A stretch of DNA of 64,000 nucleotides from Streptococcus mitis (GCF_946190275.1 NZ_CAMHZQ010000008.1:1-64000), one strand, 5' to 3'. Shown: positions 28,411 through 37,889, counted from the stretch's first letter. Translations and numbers: made by a program. The notes: generated by a model from the letters alone, not told the origin.

Positions 28411-28442
28411 GGAGGAGTTGGGGACATCTCCTCCAATTTTTT
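28411..28442 (+). terminator. Internal hairpin between trpX and trpY
   Basis: GGAGGAG (28411-28417) pairs with CTCCTCC (28428-28434), 10-base loop, then AATTTTTT. It looks like a partial terminator that would make more binding protein than permease. Confidence 0.7.
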
Positions 28443-28477
28443 ACAATAGAAATCGTATAGAAAAGGTTAAGAAACAG

Positions 28478-29344
28478 ATGATATTATCTATTATTTCTCA
28501 AGGATTTGTCTGGGCTATTTTAGGTCTGGGAATCTTTATGACATTTAGGATTTTAAACTTTCCAGATATGACGACAGAAGGTTCCTTCCCTCTTGGGGGA
28601 GCTGTTGCTGTCACTTTGATAACGAAAGGCGTGAATCCTTTTTTAGCGACACTTGTTGCTGTTGGAGCTGGTTGTTTGGCTGGAATGGCTGCAGGACTTC
28701 TTTATACAAAAGGGAAGATTCCAACCTTGCTCTCAGGGATTTTGGTGATGACTTCTTGTCACTCTATCATGCTCTTGATTATGGGGCGTGCAAACTTAGG
28801 ACTGCTTGGAACCAAGCAAATTCAGGATGTTTTGCCTTTTGATTCAGACTTGAACCAACTCTTGACAGGTCTTATCTTTGTTAGTCTTGTCATTGCTCTC
28901 ATGCTCTTTTTCTTGGACACTAAACTCGGACAAGCCTATATTGCTACAGGTGACAATCCTGATATGGCTAGAAGTTTTGGGATTCATACTGGACGCATGG
29001 AGCTCATGGGCTTGGTCTTATCAAATGGTGTGATTGCCCTTGCAGGAGCTCTCATTGCCCAGCAAGAAGGCTATGCTGATGTATCTCGAGGAATTGGGGT
29101 TATCGTTGTGGGGCTTGCAAGTTTGATTATTGGAGAAGTTATCTTCAAGAGTTTGAGCTTGGCAGAACGTCTGGTTACCATTGTTGTAGGTTCTATCGCT
29201 TATCAATTCTTAGTGTGGGCAGTTATTGCGCTTGGCTTTAATACAAGTTACCTTCGTTTGTACAGCGCCGTGATTTTAGCAGTCTGCCTCATGATTCCAA
29301 CATTTAAGCAAACAATCTTGAAAGGAGCCAAATTAAGCAAATGA
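28478..29344 (+). CDS. trpY: ABC transporter permease TrpY
   Basis: A 288-residue inner-membrane permease of the branched-chain amino-acid transporter-like superfamily, with about eight or nine helices. Typical features: FPDMTTEGSFPLGGAVAVTLI near the N-terminus and IATGDNPDMARSFGI in a cytosolic coupling loop. I place the start at ATG 28478 (MILSIISQ) since the upstream part of the frame (from 28409) crosses the intergenic hairpin. It ends 4 bases inside trpZ, so both are translated together. Substrate assignment depends on the T-box. Confidence 0.87.
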   Translation: MILSIISQGFVWAILGLGIFMTFRILNFPDMTTEGSFPLGGAVAVTLITKGVNPFLATLVAVGAGCLAGMAAGLLYTKGKIPTLLSGILVMTSCHSIMLLIMGRANLGLLGTKQIQDVLPFDSDLNQLLTGLIFVSLVIALMLFFLDTKLGQAYIATGDNPDMARSFGIHTGRMELMGLVLSNGVIALAGALIAQQEGYADVSRGIGVIVVGLASLIIGEVIFKSLSLAERLVTIVVGSIAYQFLVWAVIALGFNTSYLRLYSAVILAVCLMIPTFKQTILKGAKLSK

Positions 29345-30099
29345 CAGCAATTGTAGAATTAAAAAATGCAACCAAAGTCGTTAAAAATGGCTTTGATGAA
29401 GAAAAGATTATTTTAAATGATGTTTCCTTAGAAATTTTTGAACGGGACTTTATCACGATTTTGGGTGGAAATGGTGCTGGTAAATCAACTCTTTTTAATA
29501 CTATTGCAGGAACTTTATCACTAACCAGTGGAACTATCCGTATTTTAGGTGAGGATGTTACCAAGTTTTCACCAGAGAAGAGAGCCAAGTATCTGTCTCG
29601 AGTCTTCCAAGATCCCAAGATGGGGACAGCTCCTCGTATGACAGTGGCAGAGAATCTCTTGATTGCCAAATTTCGTGGTGAAAAGCGTGGATTGTTACCA
29701 CGACGCTTGACTAGTTATAAGGATGAATTTCAAGCGACCATTGAAAAAGTGGGAAACGGTCTTGAGAAACACTTGAATACACCGATTGAGTTCTTATCAG
29801 GTGGACAAAGACAGGCTTTGAGTCTCTTGATGGCAACCTTGAAGCGTCCTGAATTACTCTTGTTAGACGAGCATACTGCAGCCCTTGATCCAAAGACCAG
29901 TGTGGCCTTGATGGAATTGACGGATGAATTTGTCAAGAAAGATCAGTTGACAGCGCTTATGATTACCCATCATATGGAAGATGCTCTTAAGTATGGCAAT
30001 CGCTTAATTGTCATGAAAGAAGGACGAATTATCCAAGATTTGAAGCAAGAAGAAAAAGCAAAAATGAAAATCTCTGATTATTATCAACTCTTTGAATAA
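29341..30099 (+). CDS. trpZ: ABC transporter ATP-binding protein TrpZ
   Basis: A 252-residue ATPase with Walker A GGNGAGKST (~residues 41-49), Q-loop RVFQDPKMG, signature LSGGQRQ (~147-153), Walker B LLLLDEHTAALDP and a switch His in ITHHMEDAL. It drives import by the TrpXY complex. It overlaps trpY by 4 bases (ATGA), ensuring stoichiometric synthesis. No terminator is visible after it before the dnaG promoter. Confidence 0.92.
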   Translation: MTAIVELKNATKVVKNGFDEEKIILNDVSLEIFERDFITILGGNGAGKSTLFNTIAGTLSLTSGTIRILGEDVTKFSPEKRAKYLSRVFQDPKMGTAPRMTVAENLLIAKFRGEKRGLLPRRLTSYKDEFQATIEKVGNGLEKHLNTPIEFLSGGQRQALSLLMATLKRPELLLLDEHTAALDPKTSVALMELTDEFVKKDQLTALMITHHMEDALKYGNRLIVMKEGRIIQDLKQEEKAKMKISDYYQLFE

Positions 30100-30121
30100 A
30101 GTAGGGAAAATGAGTGAAATG

Positions 30122-30164
30122 GTTTACTTTTTTTCTGAAATAAAGTATACTATATAAAGTAAAC
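30122..30164 (+). promoter_or_regulatory. dnaG promoter inside an inverted repeat
   Basis: TTTACT (30123-30128), 17-base spacer and TATACT (30146-30151). GTTTACTTT (30122-30130) and AAAGTAAAC (30156-30164) are perfect inverted repeats around it. This may be an operator or an RNA/DNA hairpin; no regulator is known to me. Confidence 0.5.
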
Positions 30165-30188
30165 TATGATAACATGGAGGTATTGTGT

Positions 30189-31949
30189 ATGGTTGACAAA
30201 CAAGTCATTGAAGAAATCAAAAACAATGCCAACATTGTGGAAGTCATAGGGGATGTGATTTCTTTACAAAAGGCAGGACGGAACTATCTAGGGCTCTGTC
30301 CTTTTCATGGTGAAAAAACACCTTCTTTCAACGTTGTAGAGGACAAGCAGTTTTACCACTGTTTTGGTTGTGGTCGCTCAGGTGATGTCTTTAAATTCAT
30401 CGAGGAGTACCAAGGGGTTCCCTTTATGGAGGCTGTCCAAATCTTAGGTCAGCGTGTCGGGATAGAGGTGGAAAAACCGCTTTATAGTGAACAGAAGCCA
30501 GCCTCGCCTCACCAAGCTCTTTATGATATGCACGAAGATGCTGCCAAATTTTATCATGCTATTCTCATGACAACGACCATGGGGGAAGAGGCCAGAAACT
30601 ACCTTTATCAGCGTGGTTTGACAGATGAAGTGCTCAAGCATTTTCGGATTGGTTTGGCACCTCCAGAACGAAACTATCTCTATCAACGTTTATCTGGTCA
30701 GTATCGTGATGAGGATTTCCTAGATTCAGGACTGTTTTATCTTTCGGATGCAAATCAATTTGTAGACACCTTTCACAATCGGATTATGTTTCCCCTGACA
30801 AATGACCAGGGAAAGGTCATTGCCTTCTCAGGTCGTATCTGGCAGAAAACGGATTCACAAACTTCTAAGTATAAAAATAGCCGATCGACTGCAATTTTTA
30901 ACAAAAGTTACGAATTATATCATATGGATAGGGCAAAAAAATCTTCTGGTAAAGCCAGTGAGATTTATCTCATGGAAGGGTTCATGGATGTCATCGCAGC
31001 CTATCGGGCTGGAATAGAAAATGCTGTAGCGTCTATGGGAACGGCCTTAAGTCGTGAGCATGTTGAGCATCTGAAAAGGTTAACCAAGAAGTTGGTTCTT
31101 GTTTACGATGGCGATAAGGCTGGGCAGGCCGCGACTTTGAAAGCGCTGGACGAAATTGGTGATATGCCTGTGCAGATTGTCAGCATGCCTGATAACTTGG
31201 ATCCGGATGAGTATCTACAAAATAATGGTCCAGAAGACTTGGCCTATCTATTAACGAAAACTCGTATTAGTCCGATTGAGTTCTACATTCATCAGTACAA
31301 ACCTGAAAATAGTGAAAATCTGCAGGCACAGATTGAGTTTATTGAAAAAATAGCTCCCTTGATTGTTCAAGAAAAGTCCATCACTGCTCAAAACAGCTAT
31401 ATTCATATTTTAGCTGACAGTCTGGCGTCCTTTGATTATGCCCAGATTGAGCAGATTGTTAATGAAAGCCGTCAGGCACAAAGGCAGAATCGTATGGAAG
31501 GAATTTCCAGACAGACGTCAATCACTATGCCTGTCACTAAGCAGTTATCGGCTATTATGAGGGCAGAAGCCCATCTACTTTATCGAATGATGGAATTCCC
31601 TCTTGTTTTAAACGATTACCGTTTGCGAGAAGACTTTTCATTTGACACACCTGAATTTCAGGTCTTATATGACTTGCTTGGCCAGTATGGAAATCTTCCC
31701 CCAGAAGTTTTAGCAGAACAGACAGAGGAAGTTGAAAGAGCTTGGTATCAAGTCTTAGCTCAGGATTTGCCTGCTGAGATGTCACCGCAGGAACTTAGTG
31801 AAGTAGAAATGACTCGAAACAAGGCTCTCTTGAATCAGGACAATATGAGAATCAAAAAGAAGGTGCAGGAAGCTAGCCATGTAGGAGATACCGACACAGC
31901 CCTAGAAGAATTGGAACGTTTAATTTCCCAAAAGAGAAGAATGGAGTAA
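30189..31949 (+). CDS. dnaG: DNA primase
   Basis: Makes RNA primers at the replication fork with the DnaB-type helicase. The 586-residue protein begins [20 protein letters not shown]. It has a CHC2 zinc finger C37-x2-H40-x17-C58-x2-C61, the TOPRIM catalytic core ([12 protein letters not shown], then [12 protein letters not shown]) and a helicase-interaction C-terminus. ATG 30189 is preferred because GGAGGT (30176-30181) precedes it; the earlier in-frame ATG at 30174 overlaps that ribosome site. It heads the dnaG-rpoD macromolecular-synthesis pair. Confidence 0.95.
   Translation: MVDKQVIEEIKNNANIVEVIGDVISLQKAGRNYLGLCPFHGEKTPSFNVVEDKQFYHCFGCGRSGDVFKFIEEYQGVPFMEAVQILGQRVGIEVEKPLYSEQKPASPHQALYDMHEDAAKFYHAILMTTTMGEEARNYLYQRGLTDEVLKHFRIGLAPPERNYLYQRLSGQYRDEDFLDSGLFYLSDANQFVDTFHNRIMFPLTNDQGKVIAFSGRIWQKTDSQTSKYKNSRSTAIFNKSYELYHMDRAKKSSGKASEIYLMEGFMDVIAAYRAGIENAVASMGTALSREHVEHLKRLTKKLVLVYDGDKAGQAATLKALDEIGDMPVQIVSMPDNLDPDEYLQNNGPEDLAYLLTKTRISPIEFYIHQYKPENSENLQAQIEFIEKIAPLIVQEKSITAQNSYIHILADSLASFDYAQIEQIVNESRQAQRQNRMEGISRQTSITMPVTKQLSAIMRAEAHLLYRMMEFPLVLNDYRLREDFSFDTPEFQVLYDLLGQYGNLPPEVLAEQTEEVERAWYQVLAQDLPAEMSPQELSEVEMTRNKALLNQDNMRIKKKVQEASHVGDTDTALEELERLISQKRRME
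30909..30916 (+). promoter_or_regulatory. Possible internal SigX-like box in dnaG
   Basis: TACGAATT differs from the SigX consensus TACGAATA in the last base and has a TTTTT run about 12 bases upstream. If active it would give competence-induced transcription toward rpoD. A single match inside a coding region, so weak. Confidence 0.25.
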
Positions 31950-31951
31950 TA

Positions 31952-33061
31952 ATGGTAACAAAACAAAAAGAAGTAACAACATTTGACGTACAAGTAGCAG
32001 AATTTATCCGTAATCATAAGCAAAAAGGGACAGCAACAGATGATGAAATCAATGCTAGTCTTGTCGTTCCTTTTACCTTGGACGCTGATGGGATTGAAGA
32101 TCTCTTGCAACGGATTCAAGATGCAGGAATTTCTATCACAGATAATGAAGGAAATCCAAGTGCGCGTGTTCTTAGTGCTGAAGAAGAACCAGAACTCAGC
32201 GACGAGGACTTGATTGGTTCAACTTCGGCTAAGGTCAATGACCCTGTCCGTATGTACTTGAAAGAAATCGGGGTCGTTCCTCTCTTGACCAATGAAGAGG
32301 AAAAAGAATTGGCACTGGCTGTTGAAGCTGGTGATATCGAAGCCAAACAACGTCTTGCAGAAGCCAACCTTCGTTTGGTTGTTTCTATTGCCAAACGCTA
32401 TGTCGGCCGTGGTATGCAGTTCCTTGACTTGATTCAAGAAGGGAACATGGGCTTGATGAAGGCGGTTGACAAGTTTGACTATTCTAAAGGGTTCAAGTTT
32501 TCAACTTACGCAACTTGGTGGATTCGTCAGGCTATCACTCGTGCTATTGCAGATCAAGCTCGTACCATCCGTATCCCAGTTCATATGGTTGAAACCATCA
32601 ATAAACTGGTTCGTGAACAACGTAATCTCCTTCAAGAATTGGGACAAGATCCAACGCCAGAACAAATCGCTGAACGTATGGATATGACTCCTGACAAGGT
32701 TCGTGAAATCTTGAAGATTGCTCAAGAACCGGTATCCCTTGAAACTCCAATCGGTGAAGAGGATGATAGTCACCTTGGGGACTTTATCGAAGATGAAGTG
32801 ATTGAAAATCCAGTGGATTATACAACTCGTATCGTCTTGCGTGAGCAGTTGGATGAGGTCTTGGATACTCTTACAGACCGTGAAGAAAATGTTCTGCGAC
32901 TACGTTTCGGCCTAGATGATGGAAAAATGCGCACCCTTGAAGATGTGGGGAAAGTCTTTAACGTAACTCGTGAGCGTATCCGTCAGATTGAAGCTAAGGC
33001 TTTGAGAAAACTACGCCAACCAAGTCGCAGCAAACCGCTTCGTGATTTTATTGAAGACTAA
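31952..33061 (+). CDS. rpoD: Primary sigma factor RpoD (SigA)
   Basis: The 369-residue housekeeping sigma factor. Region 1.1 is short (1-~85), region 1.2 begins [11 protein letters not shown], region 2 contains [57 protein letters not shown] with the -10 recognition helix, and region 4 carries the -35 helix ([17 protein letters not shown]). It starts 2 bases after dnaG, so it is coupled. The scarcity of -35 boxes in this window fits a streptococcal SigA that tolerates extended -10 promoters. Confidence 0.97.
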   Translation: MVTKQKEVTTFDVQVAEFIRNHKQKGTATDDEINASLVVPFTLDADGIEDLLQRIQDAGISITDNEGNPSARVLSAEEEPELSDEDLIGSTSAKVNDPVRMYLKEIGVVPLLTNEEEKELALAVEAGDIEAKQRLAEANLRLVVSIAKRYVGRGMQFLDLIQEGNMGLMKAVDKFDYSKGFKFSTYATWWIRQAITRAIADQARTIRIPVHMVETINKLVREQRNLLQELGQDPTPEQIAERMDMTPDKVREILKIAQEPVSLETPIGEEDDSHLGDFIEDEVIENPVDYTTRIVLREQLDEVLDTLTDREENVLRLRFGLDDGKMRTLEDVGKVFNVTRERIRQIEAKALRKLRQPSRSKPLRDFIED

Positions 33062-33075
33062 GAGTGAGGATAAAT

Positions 33076-33405
33076 ATGGCTTATACAGAAGAGCAAATTG
33101 AAAACATCAAAACACGAATTTTATCAGCCTTGGAAGAAGTTATTGACCCTGAGTTGGGAATCGATATTGTCAATCTTGGTTTGATTTATGAGATTCGTTT
33201 TGATGGCGACACAGGGCAAACAGAGATTGATATGACTTTGACAACTATGGGTTGTCCCCTAGCTGACCTTTTGACGGATCAGATTTATGATGCCATGACA
33301 GAGGTGCCAGAAGTAACGGATACTGAGGTCAAATTAGTCTGGTATCCAGCCTGGACAGTTGAAAAAATGAGTCGCTATGCCCGCATTGCCCTAGGCATTA
33401 AGTAA
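33076..33405 (+). CDS. MIP18-family iron-sulfur assembly protein (SufT/PaaD-like)
   Basis: A 109-residue DUF59 protein with the family core DPELGIDIVNLGLIYEI and a conserved Cys in MTLTTMGCPLADLL. Related proteins help load or repair Fe-S clusters in target enzymes; the target in streptococci is not established. ATG 33076 has AGTGAGGA before it; the earlier GTG-type frame start lacks one. It follows rpoD by 14 bases and is probably the third gene of the dnaG operon, as in pneumococcus. Confidence 0.85.
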   Translation: MAYTEEQIENIKTRILSALEEVIDPELGIDIVNLGLIYEIRFDGDTGQTEIDMTLTTMGCPLADLLTDQIYDAMTEVPEVTDTEVKLVWYPAWTVEKMSRYARIALGIK

Positions 33406-33505
33406 ACATATAATAGCATGTGAGAGATTATTGGAAAAGCGAGGAAATTTCCCCCATCTTTTCCTCTAGTCTCTCCTTTCTTTTGCTGATTTTATTCAAA
33501 GAAAA

Positions 33506-33514
33506 TGATATAAT
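33506..33514 (+). promoter_or_regulatory. Extended -10 promoter of the cpoA cluster
   Basis: TGATATAAT. Its last base is only 7 bases before the cpoA ATG, so transcription would start at or next to the start codon. Confidence 0.65.
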
Positions 33515-33521
33515 AGTAGTC

Positions 33522-34565
33522 ATGGAAAAAAAGAAATTACGCATCAATATGTTGAGTTCAAGTGAGAAAGTAGCAGGACAAGGAGTTTCAGGTGCCTACC
33601 GTGAATTAGTTCGTCTTCTTCACCGTGATGCCAAGGACCAATTGATTGTTACAGAAAATCTTCCAATAGAGGCAGATGTGACTCACTTTCATACAATTGA
33701 TTTCCCCTATTATTTATCAACCTTCCAAAAGAAACGCTCAGGGAGAAAGATTGGCTATGTGCATTTCTTGCCTGATACACTTGAGGGAAGTTTGAAAATT
33801 CCATTTTTCTTAAAGGGAATTGTTAAACGTTATGTATTTTCTTTTTACAACCGGATGGAACACTTAGTTGTGGTCAATCCTATGTTTATTGAGGATTTGG
33901 TGGCAGCTGGTATTCCACGTGAAAAAGTGACCTATATTCCTAATTTTGTCAATAAGGAAAAATGGCATCCTCTTCCACAGGAAGAGGTAGCGAAACTGCG
34001 TACAGAGCTAGGTCTTAGTGACAATCAGTTTATCGTAGTAGGTGCTGGTCAAGTTCAGAAGCGCAAAGGGATTGACGATTTTATCCGTCTGGCTGAGGAA
34101 TTGCCTCAGATTACCTTTATCTGGGCTGGTGGTTTCTCTTTTGGTGGCATGACAGATGGTTATGAACGCTATAAGAAAATTATGGAGAATCCCCCTAAAA
34201 ATTTGATTTTTCCAGGTATTGTATCGCCAGAGCGGATGCGCGAGTTGTATGCCCTAGCGGATCTTTTCTTGCTTCCTAGTTACAATGAGCTCTTTCCGAT
34301 GACGATTTTAGAGGCTGCCAGTTGTGAAGCTCCGATTATGTTGCGTGATTTGGATCTTTATAAGGTGATTTTAGAGGGGAATTATCGGGCGACAGCAGAC
34401 AGAGAAGAAATGAAAGAAGCTATTTTAGAATATCAAGCAAATCCTGCTGCTTTAAAAGATTTGAAAGAAAAAGCTAAGAATATTTCTAGAGAGTATTCAG
34501 AAGAGCATCTGTTACAAATCTGGTTGGACTTTTATGAGAAACAAGCCGCTTTAGGGAGAAAGTAA
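33522..34565 (+). CDS. cpoA: Glycolipid glycosyltransferase CpoA
   Basis: A 347-residue GT4-family enzyme, by synteny the CpoA galactosyltransferase that adds galactose to glucosyl-diacylglycerol; pneumococcal cpoA mutants have altered glycolipids and beta-lactam response. N-terminal acceptor lobe MEKKKLRINMLSSSEKVAGQGVSG, donor lobe with FIVVGAGQVQKRKG and an E-x7-E motif around NELFPMTILE. Cytosolic face of the membrane, no signal peptide. ATG 33522 is the first codon after the predicted transcript start and lacks a ribosome-binding site; ATG 33549 is an alternative. Followed by its partner glycosyltransferase. Confidence 0.88.
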   Translation: MEKKKLRINMLSSSEKVAGQGVSGAYRELVRLLHRDAKDQLIVTENLPIEADVTHFHTIDFPYYLSTFQKKRSGRKIGYVHFLPDTLEGSLKIPFFLKGIVKRYVFSFYNRMEHLVVVNPMFIEDLVAAGIPREKVTYIPNFVNKEKWHPLPQEEVAKLRTELGLSDNQFIVVGAGQVQKRKGIDDFIRLAEELPQITFIWAGGFSFGGMTDGYERYKKIMENPPKNLIFPGIVSPERMRELYALADLFLLPSYNELFPMTILEAASCEAPIMLRDLDLYKVILEGNYRATADREEMKEAILEYQANPAALKDLKEKAKNISREYSEEHLLQIWLDFYEKQAALGRK

Positions 34566-34580
34566 AAAGTGAGGTAATCT

Positions 34581-35906
34581 ATGCGAATTGGTTTATTTAC
34601 AGATACCTATTTTCCTCAGGTTTCAGGTGTTGCGACCAGTATTCGAACCTTGAAAACCGAACTTGAAAAGCAAGGGCACGCTGTTTTTATCTTTACGACG
34701 ACAGATAAGGATGTCAATCGTTATGAAGATTGGCAAATTATCCGCATTCCAAGTGTTCCCTTCTTTGCTTTTAAGGATCGCCGCTTTGCCTATCGAGGAT
34801 TCAGCAAGGCGCTTGAAATTGCTAAACAATATCAACTGGATATTATCCATACTCAGACAGAATTTTCTCTTGGCTTGTTGGGAATTTGGATTGCGCGTGA
34901 ATTGAAGATTCCAGTCATCCATACCTATCACACCCAATACGAAGACTACGTGCATTATATTGCCAAGGGGATGTTGATTCGTCCTAGTATGGTCAAGTAT
35001 CTGGTCAGAGGTTTCCTGCACGATGTGGATGGGGTTATTTGCCCGAGTGAGATTGTCCGTGACTTGCTATCGGACTATAAGGTCAAGGTTGAAAAGCGGG
35101 TCATTCCAACAGGGATTGAATTAGCCAAGTTTGAGCGTCCAGAAATCAAGCAAGAAAATCTAAAAGAACTACGTAGTAAACTAGGGATTCAAGATGATGA
35201 ACAGATGTTGCTGAGTCTTTCCAGAATTTCCTATGAAAAAAATATTCAAGCAGTTTTAGCAGCTTTTGCAGATGTTCTGAAAGAAGAAGACAAGGTTAAA
35301 CTGGTGGTAGCTGGAGACGGTCCTTATCTGGATGACCTCAAAGAGCAAGCCCAGAAACTAGAGATTCAAGACTCTGTTGTCTTTACAGGGATGATTGCTC
35401 CTAGTGAGACAGCTCTTTACTATAAGGTGGCGGATTTCTTCATCTCGGCATCGACAAGTGAAACCCAAGGCTTGACCTACTTGGAAAGCTTAGCTAGTGG
35501 GACGCCTGTCATTGCACATGGAAATCCTTATCTGGACAATCTTATCAGTGATAAAATGTTTGGAACCTTGTATTACGGTGAACATGATTTGGCTGGAGCT
35601 ATTCTGGAGGCCCTGATTGCAACACCAGATATGAATGAGCATACCTTATCAGAGAAATTGTACGAGATTTCAGCTGAGAACTTTGGAAAACGGGTGCATG
35701 AGTTTTATCTGGATGCCATTATTTCAAATAACTTCCAGAAAGATTTAGCAAAAGATGATACGGTCAGCCAGCGTATCTTTAAGACAGTTTTGTATTTACC
35801 ACAACAGGTGGTTGCTGTACCGGTAAAAGGCTCTAGACGCATGCTGAAGGCTTCAAAAACACAGTTAATCAGCATAAGAGATTATTGGAAAGACCATGAA
35901 GAATAG
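34581..35906 (+). CDS. Diacylglycerol glucosyltransferase (partner of CpoA)
   Basis: A 441-residue GT4 enzyme: MRIGLFTDTYFPQVSGVATSIRTL with the glycine-loop start, HTYHTQYEDYVHYI in the acceptor lobe, and ETQGLTYLESLASGTPVIA as the donor-site E-x7-E region. Pneumococcal studies of this pair assign the second gene to monoglucosyl-diacylglycerol synthesis, supplying the substrate of CpoA and, further on, the lipoteichoic acid anchor. The C-terminal extension (~390-441) is basic and could contact the membrane. It starts 15 bases after cpoA with its own GTGAGGT site. Confidence 0.87.
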   Translation: MRIGLFTDTYFPQVSGVATSIRTLKTELEKQGHAVFIFTTTDKDVNRYEDWQIIRIPSVPFFAFKDRRFAYRGFSKALEIAKQYQLDIIHTQTEFSLGLLGIWIARELKIPVIHTYHTQYEDYVHYIAKGMLIRPSMVKYLVRGFLHDVDGVICPSEIVRDLLSDYKVKVEKRVIPTGIELAKFERPEIKQENLKELRSKLGIQDDEQMLLSLSRISYEKNIQAVLAAFADVLKEEDKVKLVVAGDGPYLDDLKEQAQKLEIQDSVVFTGMIAPSETALYYKVADFFISASTSETQGLTYLESLASGTPVIAHGNPYLDNLISDKMFGTLYYGEHDLAGAILEALIATPDMNEHTLSEKLYEISAENFGKRVHEFYLDAIISNNFQKDLAKDDTVSQRIFKTVLYLPQQVVAVPVKGSRRMLKASKTQLISIRDYWKDHEE

Positions 35907-35920
35907 AAAGAGGAATAGCT

Positions 35921-36112
35921 ATGAAAAAACAATTGATGAGAAGTGGTAGTGATCAAAAAATTGCTGGAGTATGTGCTGGAGTCGCAAACTATTTTGATAT
36001 TGATCCTACTATTGTTCGTGTAATATGGGGTGTTCTTGCATTTTGTTATGGGGCAGGAATTGTAGCTTATATCATTTTATGGATTATTGCGCCTGTAGCA
36101 ACTGACTATTGA
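35921..36112 (+). CDS. PspC-domain small membrane protein
   Basis: A 63-residue protein consisting of one PspC domain: SGSDQKIAGVCAGVANYFDIDPTIVRVIWG and one long hydrophobic segment (VLAFCYGAGIVAYIILWIIAP). The family is named after phage-shock protein C, which senses envelope stress; no psp genes are nearby. Its place in the glycolipid glycosyltransferase cluster suggests a membrane-related role, but the function in streptococci is unknown. AAAGAGGA precedes the ATG. Confidence 0.85.
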   Translation: MKKQLMRSGSDQKIAGVCAGVANYFDIDPTIVRVIWGVLAFCYGAGIVAYIILWIIAPVATDY

Positions 36113-36170
36113 AAACTAGTTCAATTCATGCTAAGATAATAGAAAATAGAATGTAACGAAGGAGAAAAAA

Positions 36171-36305
36171 ATGGCATTTGGAGATAATGGAAATCGTAAA
36201 AAAACTATGTTTGAGAAAATAACCTTGTTTATCGTGATTATCATGCTAGTAGCAAGTTTATTGGGAATTTTTGCAACTGCAATTGGTGCCCTCAGTAATC
36301 TATAA
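36171..36305 (+). CDS. DUF4044-like single-pass membrane protein, 44 residues
   Basis: A very short gene: MAFGDNGNRKKTMFEKITLF then one transmembrane helix (IVIIMLVASLLGIFATAIGAL). AAGGAGAAAAAA precedes the ATG, a strong ribosome site. It lies between the PspC gene and obgE, a position conserved in pneumococcus. Related DUF4044 peptides are widespread in lactic acid bacteria without known function. The good ribosome site and conserved position make it real. Confidence 0.8.
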   Translation: MAFGDNGNRKKTMFEKITLFIVIIMLVASLLGIFATAIGALSNL

Positions 36306-36326
36306 AATAGATTCAAGAAAATTTAG

Positions 36327-36354
36327 TGACTGGGATTTCCCAGCCCTTTTTTAA
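36327..36354 (+). terminator. Partial terminator before obgE
   Basis: CTGGG (36330-36334) / CCCAG (36339-36343) over a 4-base loop, then CCCTTTTTT. The stem is short, so readthrough into obgE is likely. Confidence 0.6.
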
Positions 36355-36368
36355 AGTGAGAAGAAAAA

Positions 36369-37679
36369 ATGAGTATGTTTTTAGATACAGCTAAGATCAA
36401 GGTCAAGGCTGGTAATGGTGGTGATGGCATGGTTGCCTTTCGCCGTGAAAAATATGTCCCTAATGGCGGTCCTTGGGGCGGTGATGGTGGTCGTGGAGGT
36501 AATGTCGTCTTCGTTGTAGACGAAGGTTTGCGTACTTTGATGGATTTCCGCTACAATCGTCATTTCAAGGCTGATTCTGGTGAAAAAGGAATGACCAAAG
36601 GGATGCATGGTCGTGGAGCTGAGGACCTTAGAGTTCGAGTACCACAAGGTACGACTGTTCGTGATGCAGAGACTGGCAAGGTTTTGACAGATTTGATTGA
36701 ACATGGTCAAGAATTTATCGTTGCCCACGGTGGACGTGGTGGACGTGGAAATATTCGTTTCGCAACACCAAAAAATCCTGCACCGGAAATCTCTGAAAAT
36801 GGAGAACCAGGTCAGGAACGTGAGTTACAATTGGAACTAAAAATCTTGGCTGATGTTGGTTTAGTTGGATTCCCATCTGTTGGGAAATCAACACTTTTAA
36901 GTGTTATTACCTCAGCTAAACCTAAAATTGGTGCCTACCACTTTACGACCATTGTGCCAAATCTAGGTATGGTTCGTACCCAATCAGGTGAATCCTTTGC
37001 AGTAGCCGATCTACCAGGTTTGATTGAAGGCGCTAGTCAAGGTGTTGGTTTGGGAACTCAGTTCCTCCGTCACATCGAGCGTACACGTGTCATCCTTCAC
37101 ATCATTGATATGTCAGCTAGCGAAGGCCGTGATCCTTATGAGGACTATCTAGCGATCAATAAAGAGCTGGAGTCATACAATCTTCGTCTCATGGAGCGTC
37201 CACAGATCATTGTAGCTAATAAGATGGACATGCCTGAAAGTCAGGAAAATCTTAAAGAATTTAAGAAAAAATTAGCTGAAAATTACGACGAATTTGAAGA
37301 GCTACCAGCTATTTTCCCAATATCTGGTTTGACCAAGCAAGGTCTGGCTACACTTTTGGATGCTACAGCTGAATTGTTAGACAAGACACCAGAATTCTTG
37401 CTCTACGACGAGTCAGATATGGAAGAAGAAGTTTACTATGGATTTAACGAGGAAGAAAAAGCCTTTGAAATTAGTCGTGATGACGATGCGACATGGGTAC
37501 TTTCTGGTGAAAAACTCATGAAACTCTTTAATATGACCAACTTTGATCGTGACGAATCAGTCATGAAATTTGCTCGCCAGCTACGTGGCATGGGGGTTGA
37601 TGAATCCCTTCGTGCGCGTGGTGCTAAGGATGGAGATTTGGTCCGCATTGGTAAATTTGAGTTTGAATTTGTAGACTAG
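36369..37679 (+). CDS. obgE: GTPase Obg/CgtA
   Basis: An essential GTPase tied to 50S assembly, (p)ppGpp response and DNA replication control. The 436-residue protein has the glycine-rich Obg fold (1-~158, many GGxGG repeats), the G domain with GFPSVGKST (~168-176), DLPG and NKMD motifs, and the C-terminal OCT domain (~355-436). The start at 36369 ([18 protein letters not shown]) has AGAAG at 7 bases; the second Met is equally possible. Confidence 0.96.
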   Translation: MSMFLDTAKIKVKAGNGGDGMVAFRREKYVPNGGPWGGDGGRGGNVVFVVDEGLRTLMDFRYNRHFKADSGEKGMTKGMHGRGAEDLRVRVPQGTTVRDAETGKVLTDLIEHGQEFIVAHGGRGGRGNIRFATPKNPAPEISENGEPGQERELQLELKILADVGLVGFPSVGKSTLLSVITSAKPKIGAYHFTTIVPNLGMVRTQSGESFAVADLPGLIEGASQGVGLGTQFLRHIERTRVILHIIDMSASEGRDPYEDYLAINKELESYNLRLMERPQIIVANKMDMPESQENLKEFKKKLAENYDEFEELPAIFPISGLTKQGLATLLDATAELLDKTPEFLLYDESDMEEEVYYGFNEEEKAFEISRDDDATWVLSGEKLMKLFNMTNFDRDESVMKFARQLRGMGVDESLRARGAKDGDLVRIGKFEFEFVD

Positions 37680-37688
37680 GAGACTGAT

Positions 37689-37847
37689 ATGGGAGATAAA
37701 CCGATATCTTTCCGAGATGCGGATGGTAATTTTGTTTCCGCCGCAGACGTTTGGAATGAAAAGAAATTGGAAGAACTATTTAATCGTCTCAATCCAAATC
37801 GTGCTTTGAGGTTGGCACGAACTAAAAAAGAAAATCCATCTCAGTAA
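37689..37847 (+). CDS. Conserved small protein of unknown function, 52 residues
   Basis: ATG 37689 follows obgE by 9 bases, with AGGAGA overlapping the obgE stop, and gives MGDKPISFRDADGNFVSAADVW, then NEKKLEELFNRLNPNRALRLAR and a polar end. It is charged, soluble, with a predicted helix in the centre and no membrane segment or known motif. A good ribosome site, tight coupling and the terminator immediately afterwards support a real gene. Function unknown. Confidence 0.75.
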   Translation: MGDKPISFRDADGNFVSAADVWNEKKLEELFNRLNPNRALRLARTKKENPSQ

Positions 37848-37858
37848 AGAAGATAAAA

Positions 37859-37889
37859 AAATTCCGTGCCTCATCAGACACGGGATTTT
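37859..37889. terminator. Bidirectional terminator between obgE cluster and argR
   Basis: AAATTCCGTG pairs with CACGGGATTT over a 10-base loop, with T's on the plus strand and A's (T's on minus) on the other side. It serves both convergent transcripts. Confidence 0.8.

Noticed and set aside
30174..30188. ATG 30174 as dnaG start
   Set aside because: This ATG overlaps the GGAGGT ribosome site that serves ATG 30189.
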